Translations under genes and position numbers: made by a program | Assembly (NCBI GenBank): GCA_029552745.1 | Contig: JAKPDK010000158.1 | Location: 167,741 to 231,740 of the forward strand | DNA: 64,000 nucleotides | Reading direction: 5' to 3' | Source: Candidatus Hydrogenedentota bacterium | Lineage (GTDB): Bacteria; Hydrogenedentota; Hydrogenedentia; Hydrogenedentales; SLHB01 | Notes under the pieces: model-generated | Told to the model about the DNA's origin: nothing | Seen by the model: only the letters and a program-made list of their open reading frames with translations | Databases searched by the model: none | Shown: positions 7,147 through 16,515 of the stretch, piece after piece | Layout of the letters: the number at the start of each line of letters is the position of its first letter | How positions within the stretch are numbered: position 1 is the stretch's first letter

Positions 7147-8088
7147 ATGTGGCACATAAATGGCTTCTTCCTAGTACTCAAAGCGGAGATCGTCCGCGCA
7201 TTCATCATCATGCGACGATACTGGTTCGCATCCATTATCAGCATCATCATGGGATATGCCACCTTGATTACCATCGTCTATGGGCTTATGCATACCCCCA
7301 GTTCCGTGAAGGAAATGGCTGAAAAGGCAATCAACGGCATCCTCGGCTTCCTCATAGGGGTGTTTGCCTTTGGTATTGTCGGCCTATTCTCGCAAGGCTT
7401 GCAAGGGATGGCACGCACCGGCGAATTGGAACAGGTGTGCCTCAGTCCGTTCGGTTTGGTCACCAACTTTTTGGCACGGTCCTTTGTCGCTGCGTTGGGC
7501 AACATCGTCAGCAGTGCCATCATGCTCATCCTGGTAGCCAAAACCGTGGCAGAAAATCTACACGTGGCACCTGTCGAAACGCTTGTACTGCTCTCTTTAA
7601 CCTACATCAATCTGATCGGTTTCGGCTTCATGGTCGGTGGCTTGGTATTAGTATTCAAACAAACGGGTCAGATGGCGGTCATCGTTCGATTTGCGATGAT
7701 TGGACTGGCCATCTTTGCCACCGAAAAAATCTCCCAATGGCCTATGTTCGCCCGCTGGGTGGCTCATGCCCTCCCCGTCACAGACGCCGCCATTTGCTTA
7801 AAATACACCATTATCCAGGGACAACAGGTCATCAAATACAACGAGCTGGGCGAGCCGATCGTGCGCGCCTTAGAACCTGTCTTGGATTCTGCAGGTAAAC
7901 CCATTTTGGACGCCCTAGGGAATCCGGTTATGAATCGCATTTATGAGACCACCTTCTCGTCTGTTTTCACTCATGAGTCGTTTTTCTTTCTCATCTTGAG
8001 TTGTATCATTTGGACAGCCATTGGTATCGCGTCCTTCCGCTTTATGGAGAATTGGAGTCGCGATAAAGGTACGTTGGGGGCATACTGA
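7147..8088 (+). CDS. ABC-2 type permease
   Basis: A 313-residue protein with about six hydrophobic segments, starting WFASIISIIMGYATLITIVYG and ending FLILSCIIWTAIGIASF. The RTGELEQVCLSPFGL loop after the second helix is characteristic of ABC-2 permeases. A roughly 50-residue hydrophilic loop with repeated VL/AGKPILDALGNP turns lies before the last helix and would face outside; it is unusual. The gene has only a weak ribosome site, so it is probably coupled to the ATPase gene. Its TGA shares a base with the ATG of the next gene. Confidence 0.82.
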   Translation: MWHINGFFLVLKAEIVRAFIIMRRYWFASIISIIMGYATLITIVYGLMHTPSSVKEMAEKAINGILGFLIGVFAFGIVGLFSQGLQGMARTGELEQVCLSPFGLVTNFLARSFVAALGNIVSSAIMLILVAKTVAENLHVAPVETLVLLSLTYINLIGFGFMVGGLVLVFKQTGQMAVIVRFAMIGLAIFATEKISQWPMFARWVAHALPVTDAAICLKYTIIQGQQVIKYNELGEPIVRALEPVLDSAGKPILDALGNPVMNRIYETTFSSVFTHESFFFLILSCIIWTAIGIASFRFMENWSRDKGTLGAY

Positions 8089-10004
8089 TGCCAAAAGAAC
8101 TGATTCACCGTTTCCAACTAGGCGGCAAGAGATTCGCCATCGACCCGGAAACCTGTTTCTGTTTCGAGTGCGACGATGTTTCGTGGGATGTGTTGGAGTT
8201 TTATCCTACTGCCTCGGTTACACGCATCCTTTATGAACTGCAAGGCCGCCATGACCCGAAAGAAATCAAAGAAGTCATTAGCGAACTGGAGTGGCTACGC
8301 GCCACCAAATCGATACTTCCTCATGTCCCTGCAGACAAGTTCGTCAAACAGTTTGAATTGGAGCGCGGCGTAAAGTTCATGAGTCTCCGGATCCCCCGAG
8401 AAGCAGACGAGCCCGCAAAGATAAACAGGCGGTGGTTCAATAAGACACGTCCGAATGTTCTTTCATCTTCGGCGCGCAACTTGTGCCTGGCAGCACTGGA
8501 ACTCTTGGTAGGGCGGTCCCTCGAGCAAAAAGAACTCCACTTCACGTTCTTGGAAGAAAAAGGTGTGACCTCGCCAGACCTCCTCGCCGAAATGGGCATG
8601 CACGCTCTAAAACTCGCTTCGTTGACCGGCAAGAAAATCGTGCCTAAAGTCTTGTTGGAAAACATCTCCCTCCGCGACCTGCCGGAGTCCGTTTGTTCCC
8701 ATCATCTAAGCATAATGTTGGAGTTCTCTTCGGAAGCCGACATAGCAGACATTTTGAATCCACTTTGTGGCGACCGGACATTCTCTACGAGCCAGGTTTT
8801 GAGTGCCATGAAGGCTACCGGTGTGCAAGGCAAAATAGTTGTGCGCCCCAACCATCCCTCGTATGAGACCGTCGTATCCGAACTCTATCGGGCAGGCTTC
8901 CAATCTATCGAGCTCGATCTAGACAGCGCATTTGCAACTCATCCGGAGATAGAACCGGAATCTATGCTACAAGGCCTGCGCGCTTCGGCGCTGTTTTACG
9001 CGGAAAGTCTTCAATCCGACAAGTATTTCCGATTAGAACCCATTGCTGGATTGTTTTACCGTATCCACGAAGGCAAACCTGCGCCCCGCACAGACCCCGC
9101 GGGTTTACACGAGCTCGCCGCTGATGACGCCGGAAACCTATATCCCTCTCGTCGTTTCGTCGGTAATTCCAATTTCATAGTCGGCTCGTTGCAAAAAGGC
9201 ACTATAGATGAGACACGTCTCCTGCCGTTTAACGACGTCGGCTCGTTAACTACCGGTGTTTGTCGGCGTTGCTGGGCACGCAATCTATGTGGCGGAGGCT
9301 GCGCGGCAGTGCACGCCGCCTTCACGGGCTCATTTCACACCCCCTATGAACCCTGGTGCAACATGCAACGCGAGTGGATGGCATCTGCTATAAGTACGTT
9401 CAACATTCTGAATGCGGCGGGTGTCAATTTCTCCCGAATCTATGCCCCGTCGGCCAGCGGCAAAAAAACACTCTCGCTTTTTACCATGGTCCGCGCCGCG
9501 ATGCAACTCACCGTAGCGATGCGCCCCATCGAGGAGGCAGACGCCCCCCTGCTCGCAAAATGGGAAAACTGGTGTGATGCTTCCTATTTCGTGTGCCATC
9601 CAGGAGGGTTATTGCTTGCCACGGTCTACGAACGAGAAATGGACGCGCTTCACCCTCAGACGTTAGAACAAGAGATGGTCCTTACCCGCCGAAATGGTGA
9701 CCCCATCGGGCTACTACGCATTTCCCCCGACAAATTCCCCGGCGTCGCCCATGTTGCGGTGTTTCTTCACAACCCGGCGGAGTATGCATCTCCCGACATC
9801 CGCAAAGGGTGCCGACTTCTGCTCCGGGAAGCTGGCAAACAGCAAGCGCTTCGAAAGATTCTCGTTTATGCCGGCGACCATGAGCCTCATCTACACGAGT
9901 TCTTGCGTGCGCTGGATTTGGAGCCCTTGGGCACCTTGCGCGAAGCGCTGTTTCTCCACGGCAAGTATCACGACGTAACGGTGTTTGCTCTTTCTACGAC
10001 GTAA
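8088..10004 (+). CDS. Degenerate radical-SAM/SPASM peptide-modification protein with N-terminal RRE and C-terminal GNAT domain
   Basis: A 638-residue, four-part protein. Residues 5-75 (HRFQLGGKRFAIDPETC...ILYELQGRHDPKEIKEVISEL) resemble the PqqD/RRE-like N-terminus of peptide maturases. Residues 95-285 follow the radical SAM barrel: KELHFTFLEEKG stands where KELHFTFFGGEP is usual, GKKIVPKVLLENISL where the TTNGTLL strand is, and SIMLEFSSEADI where VSIDGP is. The CxxxCxxC motif is absent, the region before residue 140 having only one cysteine near 133. Residues 351-424 are SPASM-like: YPSRRFVG (Ser instead of the usual Cys), then C392, C395, C401, C405 and C424. Residues 475-635 look like a GNAT fold. 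It is therefore probably not an AdoMet radical enzyme but a peptide-binding scaffold or acyltransferase. Its last 11 bases overlap the convergent regulator gene. Confidence 0.75.
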   Translation: MPKELIHRFQLGGKRFAIDPETCFCFECDDVSWDVLEFYPTASVTRILYELQGRHDPKEIKEVISELEWLRATKSILPHVPADKFVKQFELERGVKFMSLRIPREADEPAKINRRWFNKTRPNVLSSSARNLCLAALELLVGRSLEQKELHFTFLEEKGVTSPDLLAEMGMHALKLASLTGKKIVPKVLLENISLRDLPESVCSHHLSIMLEFSSEADIADILNPLCGDRTFSTSQVLSAMKATGVQGKIVVRPNHPSYETVVSELYRAGFQSIELDLDSAFATHPEIEPESMLQGLRASALFYAESLQSDKYFRLEPIAGLFYRIHEGKPAPRTDPAGLHELAADDAGNLYPSRRFVGNSNFIVGSLQKGTIDETRLLPFNDVGSLTTGVCRRCWARNLCGGGCAAVHAAFTGSFHTPYEPWCNMQREWMASAISTFNILNAAGVNFSRIYAPSASGKKTLSLFTMVRAAMQLTVAMRPIEEADAPLLAKWENWCDASYFVCHPGGLLLATVYEREMDALHPQTLEQEMVLTRRNGDPIGLLRISPDKFPGVAHVAVFLHNPAEYASPDIRKGCRLLLREAGKQQALRKILVYAGDHEPHLHEFLRALDLEPLGTLREALFLHGKYHDVTVFALSTT

Positions 10005-11427
10005 GTTCCTCAGGGTCGCCAAGCGCATTGACCTCCCCGCCATCACCGACAAGACTCCCATCCGGACCAATCCCGTATTTTTCCATCTTATATCGAATTT
10101 GGTCACGGGTGAGCCCGACGAGCTTCGCCGCTTGCGTTTGAACGCCGCCGGTACGTTCCAACGCTTGACGTATCAAATCCCGTTCGATTTGCCACAAAAC
10201 ACAGCCTTGCACCGGCAAACGCACATTGTAATCCGAACCGCGTCCCCGTGGTGAAATGACATGCCTACCCAACAAAATGTCATCCGGCAGAATCACATTA
10301 CCGGTTCCTAACAACATAGCCCGTTCGATCACATTGCGGAGCTCTCGTACGTTACCGGGCCAACCGTAATTACAAAGTTTCTTAAGCGCATCAGGCGAAA
10401 ACTTCTTCGGTTGCCGGTGAAATTCACGGTTAAACTCTTGTAAAAAATGCTCCGCCAAGACCGGAACATCTTCCATACGCTCGCGCAAAGGGGGAATGAC
10501 GATTGGCAAAATGCTCAACCGATAATACAGGTCCTCCCGGAACGATTTCTGCTCAATGGCGTGCTCCAAATCACGATTTGTTGCGGCAATAATCCGCACG
10601 TCCACGGTTATATCTGTCGTTCCTCCGATACGCTTAAATGCTTTATCTTCCAACACCCGAAGTAACTTCGCTTGCAACGCCGGCGACATATCACCTATCT
10701 CATCCAGAAACACGGTACCGCCGTTCGCTATCTCAAAGAGTCCTTTCTTTTGCTCCCGTGCATCCGTAAATGCGCCCTTTTCATAACCAAAAAGTTCGGA
10801 ATCTAAAAGAGTTTCCGGTAAAGCCGTACAGGTCACGTTCATAAAGGGCATGTCCACCCGATCGGATTCATAGTGAATCGCCCGTGCCACCATGTCTTTC
10901 CCAACACCACTCTCTCCAAGAAGCAACACCGTCGTGCTTTCACTCGCCGCCACCCGTCGTACCATATCCCGTATTCGCGCCATCGCATCACTTACACCGA
11001 CAAGATTTGTCAGCCCGAAACGTCTCTTCTGAGCCTGCACCTCGGTACGTAAACGTCGCTCAAGTCCTGTTGCGCTCAAGACCCGTCTCACCGTGAACGC
11101 GAGCATATCCATATCAAAAGGTTTTGAAATGTAGTCACGCGCCCCTTCTTTCATGGCTTCCACCGCATTGTTAATGGACGAGTAAGCTGTAATCACGATT
11201 ACCGGCATATCTGGGTACATATCACGAAACTGGTGGAGCAGTTCCATCCCGCTGATATCCGGCAGTCGCATATCCAACAATACAAGATCGTAAGAGCTTT
11301 TCTTCAGCGAAAAGATAGCCGTCTTGCCGTCTTCGGCTTCGTCAACCACATAGCCTTCGCGCGTTAGTCGCTCCTGAATAGACCAACGAATCAACTTCTC
11401 ATCATCAATTATCAAAATACGGTTCAC
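9994..11427 (-). CDS. NtrC-family sigma-54-dependent response regulator
   Basis: A 477-residue regulator. Receiver domain with DDE at 8-10, phosphoacceptor D52 and SKPFD near 104. AAA+ domain with Walker A GESGVGKD, a GAFTGA loop that reads GAFTDA, Walker B GTVFLDEIGDMS and the arginine-finger region REDLYYRLSI. C-terminal Fis-type helix-turn-helix (LIRQALERTGGVQTQAAKLVGLTRDQIRYKM). It activates transcription by sigma-54 polymerase once its receiver is phosphorylated. The GTG start overlaps the kinase stop (GTGA), making them a two-component pair. The targets cannot be read from this window, and I saw no convincing -24/-12 promoter nearby. Confidence 0.92.
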   Translation of the reverse strand: MNRILIIDDEKLIRWSIQERLTREGYVVDEAEDGKTAIFSLKKSSYDLVLLDMRLPDISGMELLHQFRDMYPDMPVIVITAYSSINNAVEAMKEGARDYISKPFDMDMLAFTVRRVLSATGLERRLRTEVQAQKRRFGLTNLVGVSDAMARIRDMVRRVAASESTTVLLLGESGVGKDMVARAIHYESDRVDMPFMNVTCTALPETLLDSELFGYEKGAFTDAREQKKGLFEIANGGTVFLDEIGDMSPALQAKLLRVLEDKAFKRIGGTTDITVDVRIIAATNRDLEHAIEQKSFREDLYYRLSILPIVIPPLRERMEDVPVLAEHFLQEFNREFHRQPKKFSPDALKKLCNYGWPGNVRELRNVIERAMLLGTGNVILPDDILLGRHVISPRGRGSDYNVRLPVQGCVLWQIERDLIRQALERTGGVQTQAAKLVGLTRDQIRYKMEKYGIGPDGSLVGDGGEVNALGDPEELTS

Positions 11428-13547
11428 GGGTTATCTTCTCCTCGCGGGATTTCCACCACGGCAATAGCGCCTCCGCCGGATGCATTCGCCAAACGTATCG
11501 TTCCACCGTGCGCTTCCACAATTTGACGACAAATCGCCAGGCCAAGCCCAGTGCCTTTTGTTTTAGACGTATAAAAAGGCTCAAAGACCTTTTCAGCCGC
11601 ACCTTCAGCTAACCCGGGGCCAGTGTCAATAACCATCACCGTAAGGTGGGAACTCGTACCGTCAATTACCGTGTGGATCGTCCCCTTTCCATTCATGGCG
11701 TGACCCGCATTCTCAAAAAGATTTACAAACACCTGACGCAAAAGCTGGGCATCCACCCAAGCCATCGTGTTCACACCATCAGTCCGGGAGTTGACAAATA
11801 TCACGTTCTGCATCTCAGACCGGTCTTCCATATCCGCTTGGGCAAGTTCAATGACGCTGGCGAGATCACAAACCTTCTTTTCCGGTTTCCATGGTCTGGC
11901 AAACATCAATAAACGCCGAACCGTGTTTTCCATCCTGGCTACTTGACTCAGCGCTTCTTTCAGCATGACTCCCCGTTTGGGATCATTCCCAACTTCGAGT
12001 TGCAACAACTGAAGAAACCCATTAATGCCTGTGAGAGGGTTCCGAAGTTCATGGGTAATTGCCGCACTCATCTCGCCGATAGCCGCAAGACGCTCAGACC
12101 GTGTCGCCCGCTCTTGCATCGCCTTAAAATCTGTTGTGTCCCGAATGACAATCGTACAATACTTTTTGCTCCCAAATGAGAATACCCCAATATTTACGTC
12201 CATCGGGAAAACAGTCCCGTCCAAACGCCTCCCTTGCAACTCCACAGAATGCGGCATACTACCCATGGATACCGTCTGCAACGACAGATGGACATCGTCC
12301 CACTTCTTTGTGCTTTCTTCGTCGGCAAGAAATGTTCGGAATTCCAAGCCCGAAAGACCACCCCGCTGCGCCGCCAAGATAGACTCTCCTGCAAGATTGG
12401 ACTGAAGGATCGTGCCAGTTTCGTCAAGCACCATGATCCCATCAGGAGCTGTTTCGATTATGGTTTGAAGTCGAGCCTCATTTTCTTGGAGGGCATTTTC
12501 GGCTCGTCGTCGCAATTCAAAATCGTGTTCCAGCCTTTGCAACATATCATCAAAAGCCTTTGCCAATTGCCCAATTTCGTCCTTCCGGTTTGCGAGCACA
12601 GGCGGGGTACCCCGTTCTCCCAGTTTTACCTCCCGCGTATAACCTGTTAAGGCAAGTATCGGTTTGACCACCACACGTTGCAAGGAAATCATCAGCACCA
12701 AGAGTGTCGCCAACCCGGCACCAACCGTCAGTACATAGGCAACACGAGCTGACTTACGTCCTTCCAACCAAACATAACGCGGGAAATTCAGCCGTAGTAC
12801 CATCAAGGGATTACCGGCAAGGTCATCCAGAACGGTAGCGAGCAGCAAATGGCCGGCGCTCTCTCGTTCCACATGTCCCGATGCCAATTTTTCGATATCT
12901 GCCCCTTCGGGCAAAGGCTCGCATACAAAATCTAAATCCACCTGTTCGCGCAACAAATCCTGAACTTCTTGCGTATACAAGCGCCCCATCACGAACGTGC
13001 CCCTAACCGGCCCCGATCCGTCGCTGCGGAGAATCGGACAAATAGCAACCAACATAGGACCAACCGTCGTTTGAATCAGGCCGGCACGGGCCGCCTCAGG
13101 TCCCCCACTGGCGGCATGGGTGAGCACATAATCAAAAATCTGAGAAGGAATTGACACGCCGATTTCTTCGGGCTCTCTACGATCTAATTTGTATCCATTT
13201 TCCCAGACAGGATTCCCCTTCGTATCCCGAATGGAGATGAAATTTAGACGATTTTGAACATAAACCTCCCAGTATAAATTGCTTGCAATATAACGGGGAT
13301 CTATTGTTTCAACAAACTCATACGTGTCGTTCCACAGAGACCAGTCATTCGTAAACATCTTAAGATGTTCGCATTCGCGTTCAATCGCCTTTACGCAACG
13401 GCTCAAATCACGAAAGGCTAGGTCTCGCTCCAATTCTTCAAACTTTTTGAGAACCGCAACCCGTTGGACCGTATACTCGGCAAAAATATAAAGAAGAACA
13501 ACGATTATAAGAAAGAGCACAATCCGCCCTTTTAGAGAATGAAACAT
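11424..13547 (-). CDS. Membrane sensor histidine kinase (CHASE4-HAMP-PAS-HisKA)
   Basis: A 707-residue protein. An N-terminal membrane helix (IVLFLIIVVLLYIFAEYTV) is followed by an extracytoplasmic CHASE4-like domain with DWSLWNDTYEFV. A second helix lies near residue 270, then HAMP, then PAS (QTIIETAPDGIMVLDETGTI). The kinase core has the phospho-His in THELRNPLTGI, N box LFENAGHAM, G1 DTGPGLAEG and G2 GTGLGLAICRQIVEAHGG. It partners the downstream sigma-54 regulator by a four-base overlap. A secreted beta-propeller gene lies 30 bases upstream and is probably co-transcribed, so the sensed signal may be envelope-related; that is inference. Confidence 0.92.
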   Translation of the reverse strand: MFHSLKGRIVLFLIIVVLLYIFAEYTVQRVAVLKKFEELERDLAFRDLSRCVKAIERECEHLKMFTNDWSLWNDTYEFVETIDPRYIASNLYWEVYVQNRLNFISIRDTKGNPVWENGYKLDRREPEEIGVSIPSQIFDYVLTHAASGGPEAARAGLIQTTVGPMLVAICPILRSDGSGPVRGTFVMGRLYTQEVQDLLREQVDLDFVCEPLPEGADIEKLASGHVERESAGHLLLATVLDDLAGNPLMVLRLNFPRYVWLEGRKSARVAYVLTVGAGLATLLVLMISLQRVVVKPILALTGYTREVKLGERGTPPVLANRKDEIGQLAKAFDDMLQRLEHDFELRRRAENALQENEARLQTIIETAPDGIMVLDETGTILQSNLAGESILAAQRGGLSGLEFRTFLADEESTKKWDDVHLSLQTVSMGSMPHSVELQGRRLDGTVFPMDVNIGVFSFGSKKYCTIVIRDTTDFKAMQERATRSERLAAIGEMSAAITHELRNPLTGINGFLQLLQLEVGNDPKRGVMLKEALSQVARMENTVRRLLMFARPWKPEKKVCDLASVIELAQADMEDRSEMQNVIFVNSRTDGVNTMAWVDAQLLRQVFVNLFENAGHAMNGKGTIHTVIDGTSSHLTVMVIDTGPGLAEGAAEKVFEPFYTSKTKGTGLGLAICRQIVEAHGGTIRLANASGGGAIAVVEIPRGEDNP

Positions 13548-13577
13548 GTCACCCCCGACGAAATTCGTGTTTTCTGC

Positions 13578-16115
13578 CTATTTCGATAAACTTCCAAAAA
13601 CAGAAATCGTATTAGCTGCATAGCCGCACAGTAAAGACCTGTTAGAAGATGATAAATCCTGCACCCCCATTGAGAGAAATGTCAACCCTCTTGGCAATAT
13701 ACCTAGAGACTGCAACATCCCGCCCGGCGTCACCCGCACCAGCGTTCCATCGCCACTTATCACAAAATAAGCGTTTGACTCTGAAGGATCGGCAACCCCT
13801 TGTTCCGGACTAATCCCTAAAGTGTTCTCATGAAAAATAAAATCGCCGTTACAAAGATATGCCGTTTTATCCGTAAGAAGAACTACAAACTCTTTTCCCT
13901 CCCCTCCACAAACACGAAAGATTTGTTTCACACGCCCGTCTACGGTGGTTCGAGTCTTCGTAATACCGTAAAGGGCATCTCGGATCTCCACTTCGCCGTT
14001 CGCACCACCAAGAACTATTTCCGCCACTCCGTCCCCGTCCACATCAAGCGTCAAAGGGGCACAAGAAGGCTCAAAGGAAAGCTTTATGCGAAAAAGCTCG
14101 TTGCCCGTATTGGAAAGACACCGTAATTCCGGAGGCGTTGAGGCACATAACAACGCCACAAAGTCGCGATTTCGACTCGAAATAGGAAAAACCAGGGCGC
14201 CAACGAGCGGAGCCAATGCTTCGTAGCGCCACCACACCTTTCCATTCGACAGCAAACTTACCAACACGCCCTGCGAATCTCCAACCAAAATTTCGTCTCC
14301 CGGAAACCAATGAAGATTCGCTCGCAACGGAGTACCAACTAGCCCCGTCTGCAAAGGACGACTCCTCCAAAGTTCTTTGCCCTCAGGGTCACAAGCAATC
14401 ACCCTCCCCCGCTCATCTCCACTTACGATTTGGTAAGCGCCATAGGGGCCGTGCACAACCGCCGGGCACATTGAAAATCGATTTCGAAACCACTTCCGCC
14501 ACAAGACGTTTCCTTCCTCCGTCAACATCGTCATTTCACCTGCGCGGGTTGTAACAACAAGTTGCATATTGCCGGAAGCGTCTGAAAGGATCGCAGGCGC
14601 CCCCGTTACCTCCCCCTCAAAAAACGCTTTCCACAGAACCCGAACGGGCAATGCAACACGGAGCTCACGAGATACGGGCTTCATATCGGTACTGAAAAGA
14701 TTGACGGAAAGTTTCATTTGCGGCGCGTCCCGCTCCAGCCCACTAAGAACACCCTGGACTTCCACACGCTCCCCCGGTGAAGCTTGGACAGGCACGATGC
14801 CAGGACTTACGGTGCCGCGACAGCGCAATCCCACACCCATCATACCGGACACCGAAAAGCCCGTACGATTGACAAACCCATAAGAAATAGGGAAAACCGA
14901 GTCCGTACCTGCTGGTTGCAACTCGAACCAAAGACAAGCAGGCGTTACCCAATCCTTTAGAGGCAATGGAAACACAAAAAACGGATGACTATTTTGGAAA
15001 AATGCCGGATTATCGGATGGTCGAAAGATTTCATCGGTGGCAAGGTCGACGACTTTTTTCGCCGAAGCGAACTCAGAAAAATCGAAATGCGAACCGTCCA
15101 CAATGACACCAGCGCCATCTCTGCCCCGCAAAGCATAATAGCGTAACCCCGTCTTGCCAGAAGTGGAATAGCCAACTCGCTCGTAGCCTTCAAAATAAGC
15201 ATACGACCGTTTAATTGTCTCAACCCACTCCGAATCATAGGGCACTATAGGCGTGATTACCACGTATCGGTCGGCGCATAAAAGGGCATGTAACACCGAG
15301 GCGGTGTGGGAACCGGTACCGTTCCACATCACAGACCTGGAACAAAGCGCCTCAGAATCTCCCCCGATCAAGGCTGACAGTCGCTCAAACAAGGAGGCAG
15401 ATTCGGCGTCTAGTTCCTTTTCCGAGGCAGCGCGAAAACCCAAGTGTACATGGGCGACGTCTCGTTGTCCATCTCTCTCTACCAAACCCGCTAACCACAA
15501 AAACCATAGCGGAGGGGCGCTACCGTTTTCGGGGATCGGAACCAACACGTCCGCCTCCGGAAATGCCGAAAATAAAGCGCGACGCAAACGACGCCCAGCT
15601 TGACGTGCCCTGTCTGCAAGACACGGAGGCGGACACACGTCCCAATCATAACCTTCCCAGCGGTAATCATAACCAGGCACCGTGGGATCATTTTGTAACA
15701 TAAGACCTGTAGCCCCTGCTGCTTGGCATGCGGACGCCCACGAACCAACCTCTCGCAAAAATTTCTCCAACGAATCTGTGCTGGAAACGCCTTCTACGGA
15801 AGGAAAAGTCAGCTTGAAAAAAAGATGCGACATCCCCGCCTCTTTTACCCGCCTCATCAAGTCCCCGACTTGCTCCTGTGGTGCCGCTAAATCGTCCCCC
15901 GAAGGACTGAGCGAGGATACATCTATGATGAGTCCGGAAATTCGCGCACGTCCCCAAAGCGACAATAGACCACTGTTATCCAAAACATCCGCTTCTGCTA
16001 CGACGAGCGCTTTCGGAAATGCCGGCTCGGGCACAGGTCTATCCGCGACGACAACAAAAGAATGAAGTCCCGCCACCAGAAAGCAAAAAAAGACCTTTTT
16101 GTACTGCCGCTTCAT
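13578..16115 (-). CDS. Secreted protein: glycosidase-like barrel plus PQQ-type beta-propeller
   Basis: An 845-residue exported protein with a signal peptide (KKVFFCFLVAGLHSFVVVA). Residues 30-260 resemble a TIM-barrel of the putative GH10-like or family 10-like hydrolase type (ISGLIIDVSSLS, HLFFKLTFPS, then a WEGYDWDVCPPPC segment). The C-terminal 300 residues are repeated beta-propeller blades of PQQ/FG-GAP type (GNVLWRKWF, GKELWRSR, GKVWWRYEA, DVDGDGVAEIVLGG). The start is the ATG at 16115; a TTG at 16124 adds three residues. It sits upstream of the kinase and regulator on the same strand. No catalytic pair could be assigned, so enzymatic activity is uncertain. It may bind glycans or report the state of the envelope. 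Confidence 0.55.
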   Translation of the reverse strand: MKRQYKKVFFCFLVAGLHSFVVVADRPVPEPAFPKALVVAEADVLDNSGLLSLWGRARISGLIIDVSSLSPSGDDLAAPQEQVGDLMRRVKEAGMSHLFFKLTFPSVEGVSSTDSLEKFLREVGSWASACQAAGATGLMLQNDPTVPGYDYRWEGYDWDVCPPPCLADRARQAGRRLRRALFSAFPEADVLVPIPENGSAPPLWFLWLAGLVERDGQRDVAHVHLGFRAASEKELDAESASLFERLSALIGGDSEALCSRSVMWNGTGSHTASVLHALLCADRYVVITPIVPYDSEWVETIKRSYAYFEGYERVGYSTSGKTGLRYYALRGRDGAGVIVDGSHFDFSEFASAKKVVDLATDEIFRPSDNPAFFQNSHPFFVFPLPLKDWVTPACLWFELQPAGTDSVFPISYGFVNRTGFSVSGMMGVGLRCRGTVSPGIVPVQASPGERVEVQGVLSGLERDAPQMKLSVNLFSTDMKPVSRELRVALPVRVLWKAFFEGEVTGAPAILSDASGNMQLVVTTRAGEMTMLTEEGNVLWRKWFRNRFSMCPAVVHGPYGAYQIVSGDERGRVIACDPEGKELWRSRPLQTGLVGTPLRANLHWFPGDEILVGDSQGVLVSLLSNGKVWWRYEALAPLVGALVFPISSRNRDFVALLCASTPPELRCLSNTGNELFRIKLSFEPSCAPLTLDVDGDGVAEIVLGGANGEVEIRDALYGITKTRTTVDGRVKQIFRVCGGEGKEFVVLLTDKTAYLCNGDFIFHENTLGISPEQGVADPSESNAYFVISGDGTLVRVTPGGMLQSLGILPRGLTFLSMGVQDLSSSNRSLLCGYAANTISVFGSLSK

Positions 16116-16124
16116 ATAACACAA

Positions 16125-16346
16125 CTTATCATGTTAACACTTCAAGGACAATAGTGTGTTTTCGTCCATCAGCTTTGGCACTTTTTATTGTGGTGGTTGA
16201 GGAATTAAAAAAAGGATTCTACAGGAAGGGCCTTGATGAAAAGGCACCGACCCACGACGTCCTGAAGTACCTTTAAGTCATTTACGAATTCCTTGAGTAT
16301 ATAGAGTTTTTCCGTGCTAAGTCCTATTGCGCTATTTCCCCAGCAC
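16125..16346. other. Intergenic, nothing recognised
   Basis: Upstream of the propeller gene. No gene, and no convincing promoter pair. A dispersed repeat begins at 16347. Confidence 0.4.
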
Positions 16347-16480
16347 TGTCATTGCGAGGAGCCCCTCAGGCACGACGTGGCAATCCCCTCGGGAGTTCGG
16401 GGGAGACCCTGCCCGAAGTCTTCTTGCGCTGCGCGGTTCAGGGGATTGGTTCGTTGCGTCGAAGACCTGCTCCTCGCAAT
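16347..16480. repeat. Dispersed palindromic repeat, copy B
   Basis: Starts tgtcattgcgaggag, with gcacgacgtggcaatcccctc in the left arm. It ends ggggattggttcgttgcgtcgaag...ctcctcgcaatgg. The internal arms are in the opposite order to copy A, so it is inverted relative to it. Confidence 0.75.
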
Positions 16481-16486
16481 GGAAAC

Positions 16487-16515
16487 CGTAAGGGGCGAGG
16501 CATGCATCGCCCCTA
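16487..16515. repeat. Short GC-rich inverted repeat (gtaaggggcga...tcgcccctac type)
   Basis: Ten-base arms aggggcga / tcgcccct around gcatgca, directly after copy B. The same kind of element occurs at 41557-41605 and 41708-41734. Confidence 0.5.

Noticed and set aside
8088..9500. An intact radical SAM CxxxCxxC motif in the 638-residue protein
   Set aside because: I read the region before and around KELHFTF for it. Only isolated cysteines (for example near 133) are present, so I call the barrel degenerate.
16176..16192. A -24/-12 (sigma-54) promoter, TGGCACTTTTTATTGT
   Set aside because: The GG to GC distance is off by one, there is no GC at -12 and no plus-strand gene follows.
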